A stretch of DNA of 64,000 nucleotides from Hanleya hanleyi (lineage: Eukaryota > Mollusca > Polyplacophora > Lepidopleurida > Hanleyidae): contig JAVTVY010025023.1 in assembly GCA_036873755.1 (NCBI GenBank), positions 45,623-109,622 of the forward strand, read 5' to 3'. The translations under genes and the position numbers were made by a program. Positions 55,609 to 64,000 of this stretch are shown one piece after another; the stretch's first letter is position 1, and each line of letters begins with the position of its first letter. The notes under the pieces are model-generated. The model was not told where the DNA came from. It saw only the letters and a program-made list of their open reading frames with translations, and ran no database searches.

Positions 55609-55744
55609 ATAATTTTACTGATCACAATAACTAAATCCAAGCACTCGAGTTGTAATGAAAAAAAGTAAAATACACAAGTCATTTCGTGGGTGAGATATAT
55701 ATATATTTTTTTTTCATTTAATGAAGAAGAACCGTAGAACGCCC

Positions 55745-55910
55745 TGCACTTGGTAGCCTACAGGGGTAGATAACTCTACCACGGTAGCCAGACCCAAAAT
55801 GCCCTATCCTCAATACCATATGGCGCATGCCTGTGAGCGGGAGTCTCGTTGGGTGAAACCCCGATGTCTCCCGCCCCTGTCGTTCTCGGTAAAACGTTCC
55901 ACTTCACGCT
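55745..55910. repeat. repeat inverted relative to 54720-54905
   Basis: Carries the inverted counterparts of the landmarks listed for 54720-54905 (CCACGGTAGCCAG, GTTCTCGGTAAA, CCACTTC). Confidence 0.6.
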
Positions 55911-56699
55911 ACCCATACGCAGTCTACCCATTAGAGGTGTTTCAGGCTGTAGGTTACAAGGAACTAATTCTTTTCCCTATCTCTGACCATGCTGAATGGC
56001 ATGATTTCATTAAAAGAAATCTACTTTACTGAAACCAGACCAATAATTCCCAGATACTGTGTTTAGTCACAAAATGTCAGTGATCACTTAGACTGTACGA
56101 AATGATGTCGACCAGTCCCAATTTGACTGAAACATAGCCGATATGGGTGCTTGATTTTTGCCACTTCCGGGTTGAAGATTATTCGTGAATTATTCGATTT
56201 ACTTGAAATTTACAGATAACATTTCGGACTCATTCACCGGTTTCATCTACTAATAGGCCTAACTTATCTGAATATCATCCAATCGTAGACCTATCTTGTT
56301 CAATAACAACATTGCCTGACAGGCTGAATCGGTGAATTAGACTCTTTTCACCTTTGGCTAGGCATTTTCTGTGTTTTTTCTCCTGTTACATGCATCCCTT
56401 TTTGTACAGATGGCGCCACAGTCGACACCATCCGGTATATTGGAGTCAAGGTTCAAGATTCAACTTTATTGTACGAACACCCAGTAGGATAGAGTACATA
56501 ATAATGGGAGACAACAGGCGCCATTTCATGTTATGAATATGCAGAACCGAACGACAATGATCATCACTCCAACCACGAAATCTCCCTCCTATAACTGCAA
56601 CCCGATATAAACACATGATACAGGACATATACGTTTCTGGGTATTACATGTATTCAGGGGTATATTATCCGTATCGGGTCATTTATATAGTTCTAACTA

Positions 56700-57060
56700 G
56701 CTTTTCACCCCAGATCGTCTTTTTCCCAGAGCCTCTGTTCGAAACCAAGTCGACTGGAGAAGAGACTTATCACCTGCCATGGTTCAGTATTATGTTATCA
56801 CATAGGGCCTACCCACATCGCTTTTTTCCCCGGACCCTCTGTCTGATACCAAGTCGTTCGAAGAAGGAGATTCCCCTCGCTCACTGCATAAGGCACACCC
56901 CAGACTTGTCACCTGCCATGGTTCAGTATGAAGTTAGCACATGTCCAAATCGCCCCCCCCCCCTCCCAGAGTTCTGTCTGAAACCAAGTCGTTCGGAGAA
57001 CGAGATTTCACTCCCTCGCTGACACACTTCAGACATGCCCAGACTTGTCTCCTGCCATAG
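56700..57060. repeat. three tandem units of about 115-130 bp
   Basis: Units share CCTCTGT(T/C), CCAAGTCG, GAAGA(A)GAGA and CTTGTC(A/T)CCTGCCAT(G/A)GTTC phrases. The third contains a C run. They lie just beyond the stop codon of the kelch gene, and may be transcribed in its 3' region. Confidence 0.75.
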
Positions 57061-57350
57061 TTCTATCAACCGGAAGATCCGCCGTTGCGCAATCGGAAAC
57101 AGCAGAAAACATCTCATGTGCATGCACACCCAGAAGGGCACAATCTTGAATGCGCACAACACTGGAAGTCTCCACTGCGTATACATGCGTATGAGACCTT
57201 TTCTGTTGCTTCTCTACTACTTATCTGGCAGTCATGCAGTTACACGCATCCGATTACATTTTCTGATGAAAGGTCATTGCTATGTTATACTAGACATTGA
57301 AACAAGACGAATAAATTGACATCTACAACACCATTGCCTAAACTAAGCTC

Positions 57351-59153
57351 TCACAAACGTAGAAAAGCCGTCAGACACGCGTGGTGCGACAGTGGCTTAG
57401 GTAATGGCGGCATCATTTTCCAAGAAGGTGCGGTCCCGTGGAGCGGCAAGCAATGTACTAAGTCATGTGCTCTGAACCTGTCTTCGACTCCTCCTGCACA
57501 CACCAGGGTGCCATTGAATACCACGGAGCCGGAAAATCTATGATAGCCGTGTGGCAGAACGAAGTCCTTCAACTCCTCGTTTACAGGATTGTACAGTTTG
57601 AGGTACTTCCCAGAAGGGCTATCATCGACTATGAGTAGGAACCCGTCCACAGAGTGACAATCTCCCATCCGGATGCTAACATTTTGGACCATTCCTTCGG
57701 TTAACCGCTGCAGCCTTTCCCACTGTTTGTTTTCTGGGTCGTAGACCTGCGCTGCCTTGTAAGAGCCTTGTAGTATTTCTTTGCTGATGTGACTTCGCTG
57801 ACTACATGTTCCACCGAGGAGGTATAGCTTTCCGTTTAGAGGAACGAGGGCGGCGTTGCCGATACCCTCCACATCCAGGATTTTGGTCAGTTTAGTCCAC
57901 TGGTCGGTATCGGGGTTGTAAACCTCGCCGTCCGATCTCAAATTAAGGGAGAGTCGGCTTCTGCCGCCAATGACGTACAGTTGCCCCTTCATGGCCGTAG
58001 AACTGTGATTGTATCTGGGCACCAAAAGATGCTGGATTTCTTTCCACTCGTCGTCAGCAACAGAATACGCCCAGTTGTCTTCGAATATATCTTTGGCATT
58101 TAGATCGAAGAGCGGAGTGCAAACGGAAGCACCCCCGCATATGTAAATGGTGTTGTCCAGGACGGTCACACTGTACAAACATCTGTGGACAAACGGAAGT
58201 TCTGTCAGCTTTGTCCATTTCTGTTTAGAGGGGTGAAAAAAGAGAACATCTCTGTTCAGTTGGTGCGAAGTCGGGTTTGTGTCTCTGGCGACAACCAAGA
58301 TAACTTCACTCAGCCTGGCTGTATTTTCACCTCTACCACTGTTCGAAGCCGCAACACTACTCAGTGATGTCAAAACTCTTTGTTTAAGCGAATTATCTGG
58401 AGACATCTCAATATCTCGAGAAACGTTTTTCCATCTTACTGTTGCCAGTAAATTTTCCACTTGCAATTCTTCGATCTCGGAATTGGAGGAACACCAGTCA
58501 CTCATAGCTCGGACTAGAACGTCTTCGCTAGACACGGCTAAAGTCTCTTCATTGAGAATATCCAAGAACATCTCAGCAGGAATATCCAAGAAGTCACTAG
58601 AGCTGATGACATCCTCAAAATTGGATAGAAGGAATTGCCAGCTGGCTTCTTGTAAATCTGATAGCGAGTGAGAGTTTGCTATATGGTGAATCCTTAAGCA
58701 GGAATTGGCCGTGATACTTTGTAGTAAAATCGCGCTGCACGTAAGAACGATGTCGCGGAACTGAAGAAAATCTGCGCATTCCAGAATATCTATGACATTC
58801 TCGGACGTTATCGTCACTTTAGAGGTGTATATGAACTCCAACAATTGCGCCATTCCCACATCCGATACTCCTCGCAATTCCAGTATACGTAGGGATGAAA
58901 GACAACCGTCTTTTCTCGATTCGTTGAAAGAGAAGAAGGCCTGGAAATAAGGACAACTCGCCTCCAGGACGATCTTATGACAGGGGAAGACCGTTTCTCC
59001 CACCTTTATACTGAAGTCGGTGAATCTGTCCTCCTTTCTGCATTGTTCTAAATAACCCAGAACTTTGGACATTCGGTTTTCGTCATGGTACGTGAATTTA
59101 CAGGTCTTGAACTTGTCAATGAATCGGTCCGTATTCTCCATTATGGCACCCAT
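57351..59153 (-). CDS. kelch-like protein (BTB-BACK-kelch), CUL3 adaptor type
   Basis: This 600-residue protein has the standard KLHL layout. A BTB domain (about residues 31-145; DRFTDFSIKVGETVFPCHKI, LLEFIYTSKV) mediates dimerisation and CUL3 binding. A BACK domain (about 150-255; NSCLRIHHIANSHSLSDLQE) follows, then a kelch beta-propeller (about 300-600) with blades marked by YICGG, YVIGGR, YLLGGT and VCAGGV. Such proteins recruit substrates to CUL3-RING ubiquitin ligases. The frame is open to 59183, but an excellent acceptor (CTCTGTATTTTCAG|C) lies just before ATG 59153, so I place the start there and infer a 5' UTR intron upstream. The coding part is uninterrupted, with no frameshift. I cannot assign a specific KLHL number. 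Confidence 0.95.
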   Translation of the reverse strand: MGAIMENTDRFIDKFKTCKFTYHDENRMSKVLGYLEQCRKEDRFTDFSIKVGETVFPCHKIVLEASCPYFQAFFSFNESRKDGCLSSLRILELRGVSDVGMAQLLEFIYTSKVTITSENVIDILECADFLQFRDIVLTCSAILLQSITANSCLRIHHIANSHSLSDLQEASWQFLLSNFEDVISSSDFLDIPAEMFLDILNEETLAVSSEDVLVRAMSDWCSSNSEIEELQVENLLATVRWKNVSRDIEMSPDNSLKQRVLTSLSSVAASNSGRGENTARLSEVILVVARDTNPTSHQLNRDVLFFHPSKQKWTKLTELPFVHRCLYSVTVLDNTIYICGGASVCTPLFDLNAKDIFEDNWAYSVADDEWKEIQHLLVPRYNHSSTAMKGQLYVIGGRSRLSLNLRSDGEVYNPDTDQWTKLTKILDVEGIGNAALVPLNGKLYLLGGTCSQRSHISKEILQGSYKAAQVYDPENKQWERLQRLTEGMVQNVSIRMGDCHSVDGFLLIVDDSPSGKYLKLYNPVNEELKDFVLPHGYHRFSGSVVFNGTLVCAGGVEDRFRAHDLVHCLPLHGTAPSWKMMPPLPKPLSHHACLTAFLRL

Positions 59154-59183
59154 GCTGAAAATACAGAGAACATGTTCATTCAA

Positions 59184-59545
59184 TTAACATGATTAAATCT
59201 GAGATGAAGTATTAGACAACAACTACAAGATTATTCATATATAAATATATATATATATCAGTGACTATCCGTTGATATCACTAGCGCCTTTCCTAATCGC
59301 CTCGGTACTTCTTCCGTTTGTGTTATCGGTCCCAGAACCATTTAGGGTCAATGACTCACAAATGTAGGAGTCATGCCGCTCGTCACAATTGATAAACTCT
59401 CACTGTGGTCTAACTATATATATATACTCTATGGTCATCACTATTCACATACGCACACGTTGATTCAATTTCAATTTGTGCATCATCATTGGACAATATA
59501 AAAGGTCTTGATCAGTAGGCCAAAAGGGCTGACGTGATCTGTTCT
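59184..59545. other. upstream region of the kelch gene
   Basis: It contains the inferred 5' UTR intron end and TA-rich runs (59239-59260, 59418-59428). I could not identify the non-coding first exon or a promoter. Confidence 0.35.
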
Positions 59546-59547
59546 TA

Positions 59548-59733
59548 TGGCAAGCCAAAGTGCTTTTTATTCCGAATTTCCGATATCGGGAATTCAATTC
59601 CCGATATCGAAAATTCTAATTTCCGATATCGGAAATTCAGTGACAATTTTGATATCGGAAATAGAATTTCCCATATCGGGAATTCAATTTCCGATATCGG
59701 AAATTCTCGAATAAAAAGCACTTTGGCTTGCCA
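59548..59733. mobile_element. 186-bp TA-flanked MITE made of GATATC palindromes
   Basis: The ends are TGGCAAGCCAAAGTGCTTTT and AAAAGCACTTTGGCTTGCCA, inverted for about 25 bp and flanked by TA, as expected for a mariner/Tc1-type insertion. The interior is a string of five to six variants of TTTCCGATATCGGAAATTC, each itself a palindrome. There is no coding capacity; the ORFs on both strands mirror each other (RYRKFSDNFDIGN). Confidence 0.8.
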
Positions 59734-59759
59734 TATGTTCTGCATCAGTATCAGCAGAA

Positions 59760-60420
59760 GTGGATGAAAACCCACTTCTGGTATCAGTGTTAAAATGTTT
59801 GCTAATCGGATTGATTAAGGGGTAGGAGATGGATCTAAAAGCCCAATGCATGTCGACTCTTATAACATCACAATGAACACAATCTCCTCATGATCGATTT
59901 TTAACATCGAATTTTGATGTTAAGTATCGACATGACGGCCGTTAACATCACAATACTATCGACACGGTCCACGATTAATATTACAATGTCTGCTAAAAGT
60001 TTTAAATATATTTTTAAATATCGAAGTATGAGGAATAAGATTTATAAATGATTTTCAAACTTCTGTCAGTTTGGTTGAGAAGTGATTGTCATACTAAACT
60101 ATTTATCCGCGAAATACAATTCACCGATATATCTTGTTCCAGGGTTAACAACCAGTTAGTCATGCAGTACAAGTCCCTTTCCAAACCGCAGCTAGCGGTG
60201 TATATAATCAAAATAATTTGTTCGCATTAAAAGCGACCATTACCATATAATAAAATCTGATCGTTTTACACAAGAAAGTTTCTTTCAAAGCAGAACAGTA
60301 ATCCATTTCTGGTAATGATTACCTTGATTACTATTGGTATTCCTTAAACAATTCCTATGCGATTTCTTGCGTGTGGCTTTGATTGTGATTAGGGCCTACT
60401 TATGTGAGCGCCATGAGAAT
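59760..60420. other. non-coding stretch, no feature seen
   Basis: A few TAACATCACAAT phrases recur near 59860-59990; nothing else recognised. Confidence 0.35.
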
Positions 60421-60428
60421 GTTGCATT

Positions 60429-60567
60429 CACAGGGGCTTGTTGTTGGTCAGTTATTAATTATGATAATAAAATTCATATATACTCTCCTCCTATGCATGG
60501 AGTAGGAGGATAGTATATATGAATATTAATATCATAATTAATAACTGACCAACAACAAGCCCCTGTG
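60429..60567. mobile_element. 139-bp hAT-like MITE with 8-bp duplication
   Basis: Long inverted ends run CACAGGGGCTTGTTGTTGGT inward to the ATTATGAT region and CTCTCCTCCT, interrupted by a few mismatches. GTTGCATT is duplicated exactly on both sides (60421-60428, 60568-60575). An 8-bp duplication with CACAGG ends fits the hAT superfamily. Confidence 0.8.
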
Positions 60568-60575
60568 GTTGCATT

Positions 60576-61530
60576 TCATTGTGCCCATTCATTCATATGT
60601 CCTATGCCCTCGATTTAATGCCTCTGTCGATTTATTTTCTATTATTATGTCGACTGAACCAACCAGGCCTTCCCAATTTTCTGTCCTTTCTCCGGAATAA
60701 TTAACTGAAAGCTGAAGTATAGTTTGTCAATTTGAGCCTGCTCACATGAACCCACGAGCAAGGGATCATGGGTAAATATAAAACTGTATAATAATATTAA
60801 ACAGCAAATGTGAGGGAGAATGGGATGGAAGTGTGGTGGGTTGAGCTTGACCTCCACGGTCCGGAGGAAAAGTTACATGACTGTGACCTCATCCGATAAG
60901 TCATCAGTAGTAGAGAATGAGCATCTAGTGTTGGAATGGGTGGATGTGTGTTTTGACATTGACTTTGGGTGTAAAGTGTGTATATGTGAACCATACTTGG
61001 TCCATTATGCACAGTCACACTCGGAGAGTATTACAGAAAGCGCAGATATGGTCGGATTGGGTGCACAGTTGGGACTACATAACCCCTATAGGAAGAAACA
61101 CTAGTCCGTATTAGTGACTAGTGAAATGTGGACTAAATCGACGTTTACATTTTCATTTGTTTCGTAGATCTAGTGATACGCGCATGCGCACTCGAGAACT
61201 ACCGTAGCAGAAAAAGTGCATTTTCGGATGCGCATGGGATCTCTTTGGGGAAATGTGGGCCATATTTGGTCCAAATATGTTCTGCCTGTTAACGGTCTCG
61301 TTATGTACAATACAGTGAATGTCCGTCGCGATGACGAAACTAAAGGGTTACAAACGAGTCTAGCGTTTTCATTTGTTGTTGTTGTAGTAGCCATGCTTAC
61401 CTGTGATCCACGCATGTCAATTGCGCATATGCTGGTGGTAAAGGCCGACTCGTGTACACACCCGGTTCTGAAAATATCAAAGGAAATGACGTATCCGTTA
61501 CCTAGTAACTAATCAACCAAACAATTGTCC
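60576..61530. other. non-coding stretch, no gene supported
   Basis: Short ORFs on both strands (60820-61104 plus; 61170-61415 minus) lack domains. GG(A/C)CCATACTTGGTCC-like phrases near 60988 and 61257 resemble the units at 51852-52160. Confidence 0.35.
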
Positions 61531-61531
61531 A

Positions 61532-61540
61532 TATATAAAG
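61532..61540 (+). promoter_or_regulatory. TATA-like box before the 61674 frame
   Basis: CCATATATAAAGCC in sequence without other repeats; a leader of about 100 bases would precede the ATG at 61674. Confidence 0.35.
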
Positions 61541-61673
61541 CCTAGAACAAAACCGTTAGCTCCTATACTACCTACATTTCAAGTTGATCATACTGTAAAA
61601 CGTACGTCAAAATCTATACGGTACCTGACAACAACAACAACGACACAGAAAAGACTAATTTCATCGCGAAATT

Positions 61674-61787
61674 ATGGAAAGAAGACAACCAACAGGTAAT
61701 CTTTCGTTATCCGAGTTAGCCAGAAATCAACTGATCACAGATAATGGCATGGAATTTGAAGAACAATGCAGGGAAATATATAAATGA
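61674..61787 (+). CDS. possible small ORF or first exon, unrecognised
   Basis: From ATG 61674 a 37-codon frame (MERRQPTGNLSLSELARNQL ... FEEQCREIYK) ends at TGA 61785-61787. A donor-like ACAG|GTAATC lies at 61696, so a short first exon (MERRQPT) is an alternative. The TATA-like box upstream and normal amino-acid composition are the only support. Confidence 0.25.
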   Translation: MERRQPTGNLSLSELARNQLITDNGMEFEEQCREIYK

Positions 61788-62805
61788 ACTCACGAAATGA
61801 ACACCAGCACGGACTTCCCGCTTCCCTAGTCTTGTTTCACTTCCGGGTCAGATTGCTATAAACGAGAGGCTCTCGACGTGGGGTACACAGCTGTGCCGAT
61901 GGTGAAACGCGGTATGTTAACTTCTGATATAGGGCCATGCTACTGAGGTATAAAGCTCATTTTCATTTCCAAGGTCAGTTAGTCTGAAAGTTCATCATTC
62001 CACATTTTACCTGGAATGCACAAGTTCTATTGTACGTCATATTTTAAGGACTACGTTATATTTTTAATCCAGGTAAAGAACTATGAATGAAAATTTTGAA
62101 ATATGATTAATTGTAGCGTTATCTGTGAATACCCTATCGTACTGCATAGTGCTCATATGTTCCAACCAGAGAGCGGATAAAGTGGACCTCCAGAATAAAT
62201 GCATGAATTATCATTTATTAAAATGTTTATTTTGATAGAGCGGCTGTTGAACATCACACTTAACCCAGTATACTGAATACTTTCCCAATTCCAGATAGTT
62301 TTGTAAAAATATATCTCCAATTCTGTCTATTTTCTATTTGGTCTCTTTGGGTTTTTGTTTTTTTTTTGTTTGCCATTTTGGCTTCATGTCAGGCTCAAGG
62401 TTGTTTCACTCATAGGTTATATATCTGGTGTTCTATTTGGACAAGTGTGGGTCACGCTTTGACTTCTACAAAGCGACGTGAAAGGCGACGTCGCTTTTCA
62501 AAAGACAACGTAGACTGGACCCAGCCCCTGTTTCATAATACTTTAAAGGGGGAAAAAAAGGAAGTAAGTTTGCCTATTAAGAAATGCTCGAAAATAATTT
62601 TTTTAATTTTTTCAAATTTCTTTCATCTGTTTTTTTTTTTTCTTTTTTTTTCTTCATTTGACTCATTTAGTTATCAAACGTATACATTTATGAAAGACCA
62701 TTTTATTATTATTAAATAGTACATATGAAATCGACACTCATCCAACTTGCAACGTTAAAAGATTGCATGGAAAGTCAACGTGTTTTGAAACGCGATGTCG
62801 CTTTG
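61788..62805. other. non-coding stretch, no gene supported
   Basis: T runs near 62350 and 62625-62650. The ORF at 62366-62719 is driven by low-complexity sequence at its end. Confidence 0.35.
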
Positions 62806-62814
62806 TTTCAAGTT

Positions 62815-63050
62815 TTCACCCCTCGACCAAAAATTGGCCGAAGGGTATTATTGTCCTCATGTACGTCCGTCCGCCTGTTCGTCACACCTTTCTCATGAAG
62901 TGAAAATATCTCCAGAACGTTTGACCCTAGGCACGCTAAACTTGCAGTGCACATGATTCTCGTGATAAATAACCGTATTGGATGTGAGCCGCTGAAAACT
63001 TTGGCGACCACATTTTATTTATGCGAAACCATTAATCTTGGGTTTGTCGG
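62815..63050 (-). repeat. solitary unit of the 150-bp repeat family
   Basis: It begins CACCCCTCGACCAAAAATTGGCCGAAGGG then CATGTACGTCCGTCCGCCTG, the inverse of the tail at 1750-1862, and continues through GACCCTAGGCACGC and GCAGTGCACATGATT to ATTTATGCGAAACCATTAA. The order matches the last units of the array at 1500-1862, read from the other strand. Confidence 0.75.
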
Positions 63051-63159
63051 ATAACATTTTGCTGTTCAATGTGAAATTGCGTACAGATCATCGACCAAGA
63101 AAGTTACAATTAATAACACAAATTTCTCCGATTATGTGGAAAAATTGATTGCCAACTTT

Positions 63160-63735
63160 AATTTATGCTCACTAAAAAAACTTGAGTGAACTATTCCACT
63201 GAAGTGTCACTGTGAGTGAAATGCACCTGTTCGCTCAAACTTTAGTTACTTTTCAGTCAACCTTAGTTACTTTTCACTCAACTTAAAATCACATAACTTC
63301 ACTCAACTGGAGTGGGATCAATTTCCACTCTTATGATTGAGTGAATGTCACTCAAGTTGAGAGCATTTAACTCAAGTTGAATGTCAGAGCGTTTCCATCG
63401 TGGCTCTAGATTTGTGTCTGGTGCCGCTTGTGCCGGTGCTGGGGGCCGTGTGGTCATGTCATCCAGGTTGCCACATGGGCAGGTGCAATGGAAGCGTACC
63501 TGGGGTGCAACACATATCACGAATCGTTAGATTCTTGGTATGTGCTTTAGAATAGGTTGACCAGAAGACTGTTCTGTGAGGTCATGTGACGCAGTCAGTA
63601 TGTCGGCACCTCTTCCCACTACCCTTATATGTGTTGTAATTAAGTTGAGTGCAATCTCACTCAAGTATTGAGTGGGATCAATTTCCACTCTTAATCGAGT
63701 GAAATTTCGCTCAACTTCCCCTCCCCTCCCTTCCC
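63160..63735. repeat. repeats with ACTCAAGTTGAG palindromes
   Basis: GAGTGGGATCAATTTCCACT occurs at about 63310 and 63678, with many (A)CTCAA(C/G)TTGAG(T) phrases around each. A MITE-like origin is likely, but no ends were resolved. Confidence 0.5.
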
Positions 63736-63737
63736 CG

Positions 63738-63793
63738 ACGTGATATAGCTGAAAAAATGTTGAAAGCGACGTTAAACCCTATTTACTCACTCA
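63738..63793 (-). mobile_element. SINE-like element, head and core
   Basis: The reverse complement reads GAGTGAGTAAATAGGGTTTA then ACGTCGCTTTCAAC and TTTCAGCTATATCACGTCG, matching the copies at 35611 and 55276. Confidence 0.7.
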
Positions 63794-64000
63794 GTTGACT
63801 ATTTACGTAGTACATCTCCCGACTATAATTCGTGGTGTGTCCTACTCCTCCTCCTCCTCCTCCTCCAACTGCGCTTTAGTCACTGCACAGCGGGTCGCAT
63901 AGGTGTGACGCGGGATAGGGTGGGGCGGGAGACCTGGGGTTTTCGCTACCTGAGATTCCATGGGCCAGGCTTGCACCCTACAGTAGAGTGGGTCGACTGC
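63794..64000. other. window end with TCC microsatellite
   Basis: A TCC repeat lies at about 63846-63867. The remaining GC-richer sequence has no recognised gene. Confidence 0.4.

Noticed and set aside
62366..62719. 117-residue plus-strand ORF
   Set aside because: The end is low-complexity Phe/Ser from T runs, and there is no domain, promoter or splice evidence.

Overview
This is AT-rich animal nuclear DNA, most likely from a mollusc. The evidence is inferential: abundant short ACATGTA-type runs, many minisatellites, and several copies of a short interspersed element that begins with GTGAGTGAGTGA and carries a TTTAACGTCGCTTTCAAC core, a type I associate with mollusc genomes. Genes are spliced and sparse, and most of the window is intron, tandem repeat or non-autonomous transposon.

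Left part (1 to about 38 kb, minus strand): the middle of a Vav-type guanine-nucleotide exchange factor gene. Two calponin-homology exons (20670-20786 and 17409-17467) are followed by five exons of the acidic regulatory region (10007-10075, 9856-9933, 4966-5059, 2567-2678, 2313-2436). Intron phases show that the last three are alternatives: only one of them keeps the frame. The Dbl-homology exons must lie left of base 1. The canonical first exon was not found; 38184-38264 is a possible alternative first exon. The introns hold 150-, 22-, 21-, 31-, 62-, 47- and 33-bp tandem arrays, a 1.1-kb TTAA-flanked element, three CAGGGA-ended elements with 5-bp duplications, foldback elements, a LINE remnant, and a 1.6-kb tract in which one short motif recurs about every 197 bp.

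Centre (39.7-44.3 kb): a compact cluster unlike its surroundings. Two head-to-head, TATA-driven, apparently intronless genes encode acidic proteins with IAP-type RING fingers. Their shared promoter region is an almost perfect palindrome with about 470-bp arms. Both genes end in a stem-loop plus purine-rich element that closely matches replication-dependent histone mRNA 3' ends. A third, orphan 3' end of this type lies at 39742. The minus-strand gene needs a -1 frameshift at an A7 run to reach its RING. Next to the pair is a TATA-driven PC4-like single-strand DNA-binding gene.

Right part (44.3-64 kb): tandem arrays (about 328 bp inside a transposon, and 163-175 bp), an LTR-like insert with a perfect heat-shock element and TATA box, a duplicated tRNA-Leu-like sequence whose second copy is split by a 298-bp SINE-like insertion with a 12-bp duplication, and one clear protein gene, a BTB-BACK-kelch protein (57351-59153, minus). 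Two small terminal-inverted-repeat elements, two low-confidence first exons with TATA boxes, and further repeats complete it.

The Vav and kelch genes are ordinary host genes. The RING/PC4 cluster is the part most likely to hold undescribed biology: genes that may make non-polyadenylated, S-phase-type mRNAs from a palindromic bidirectional promoter. Nothing here was checked by database search or expression data.
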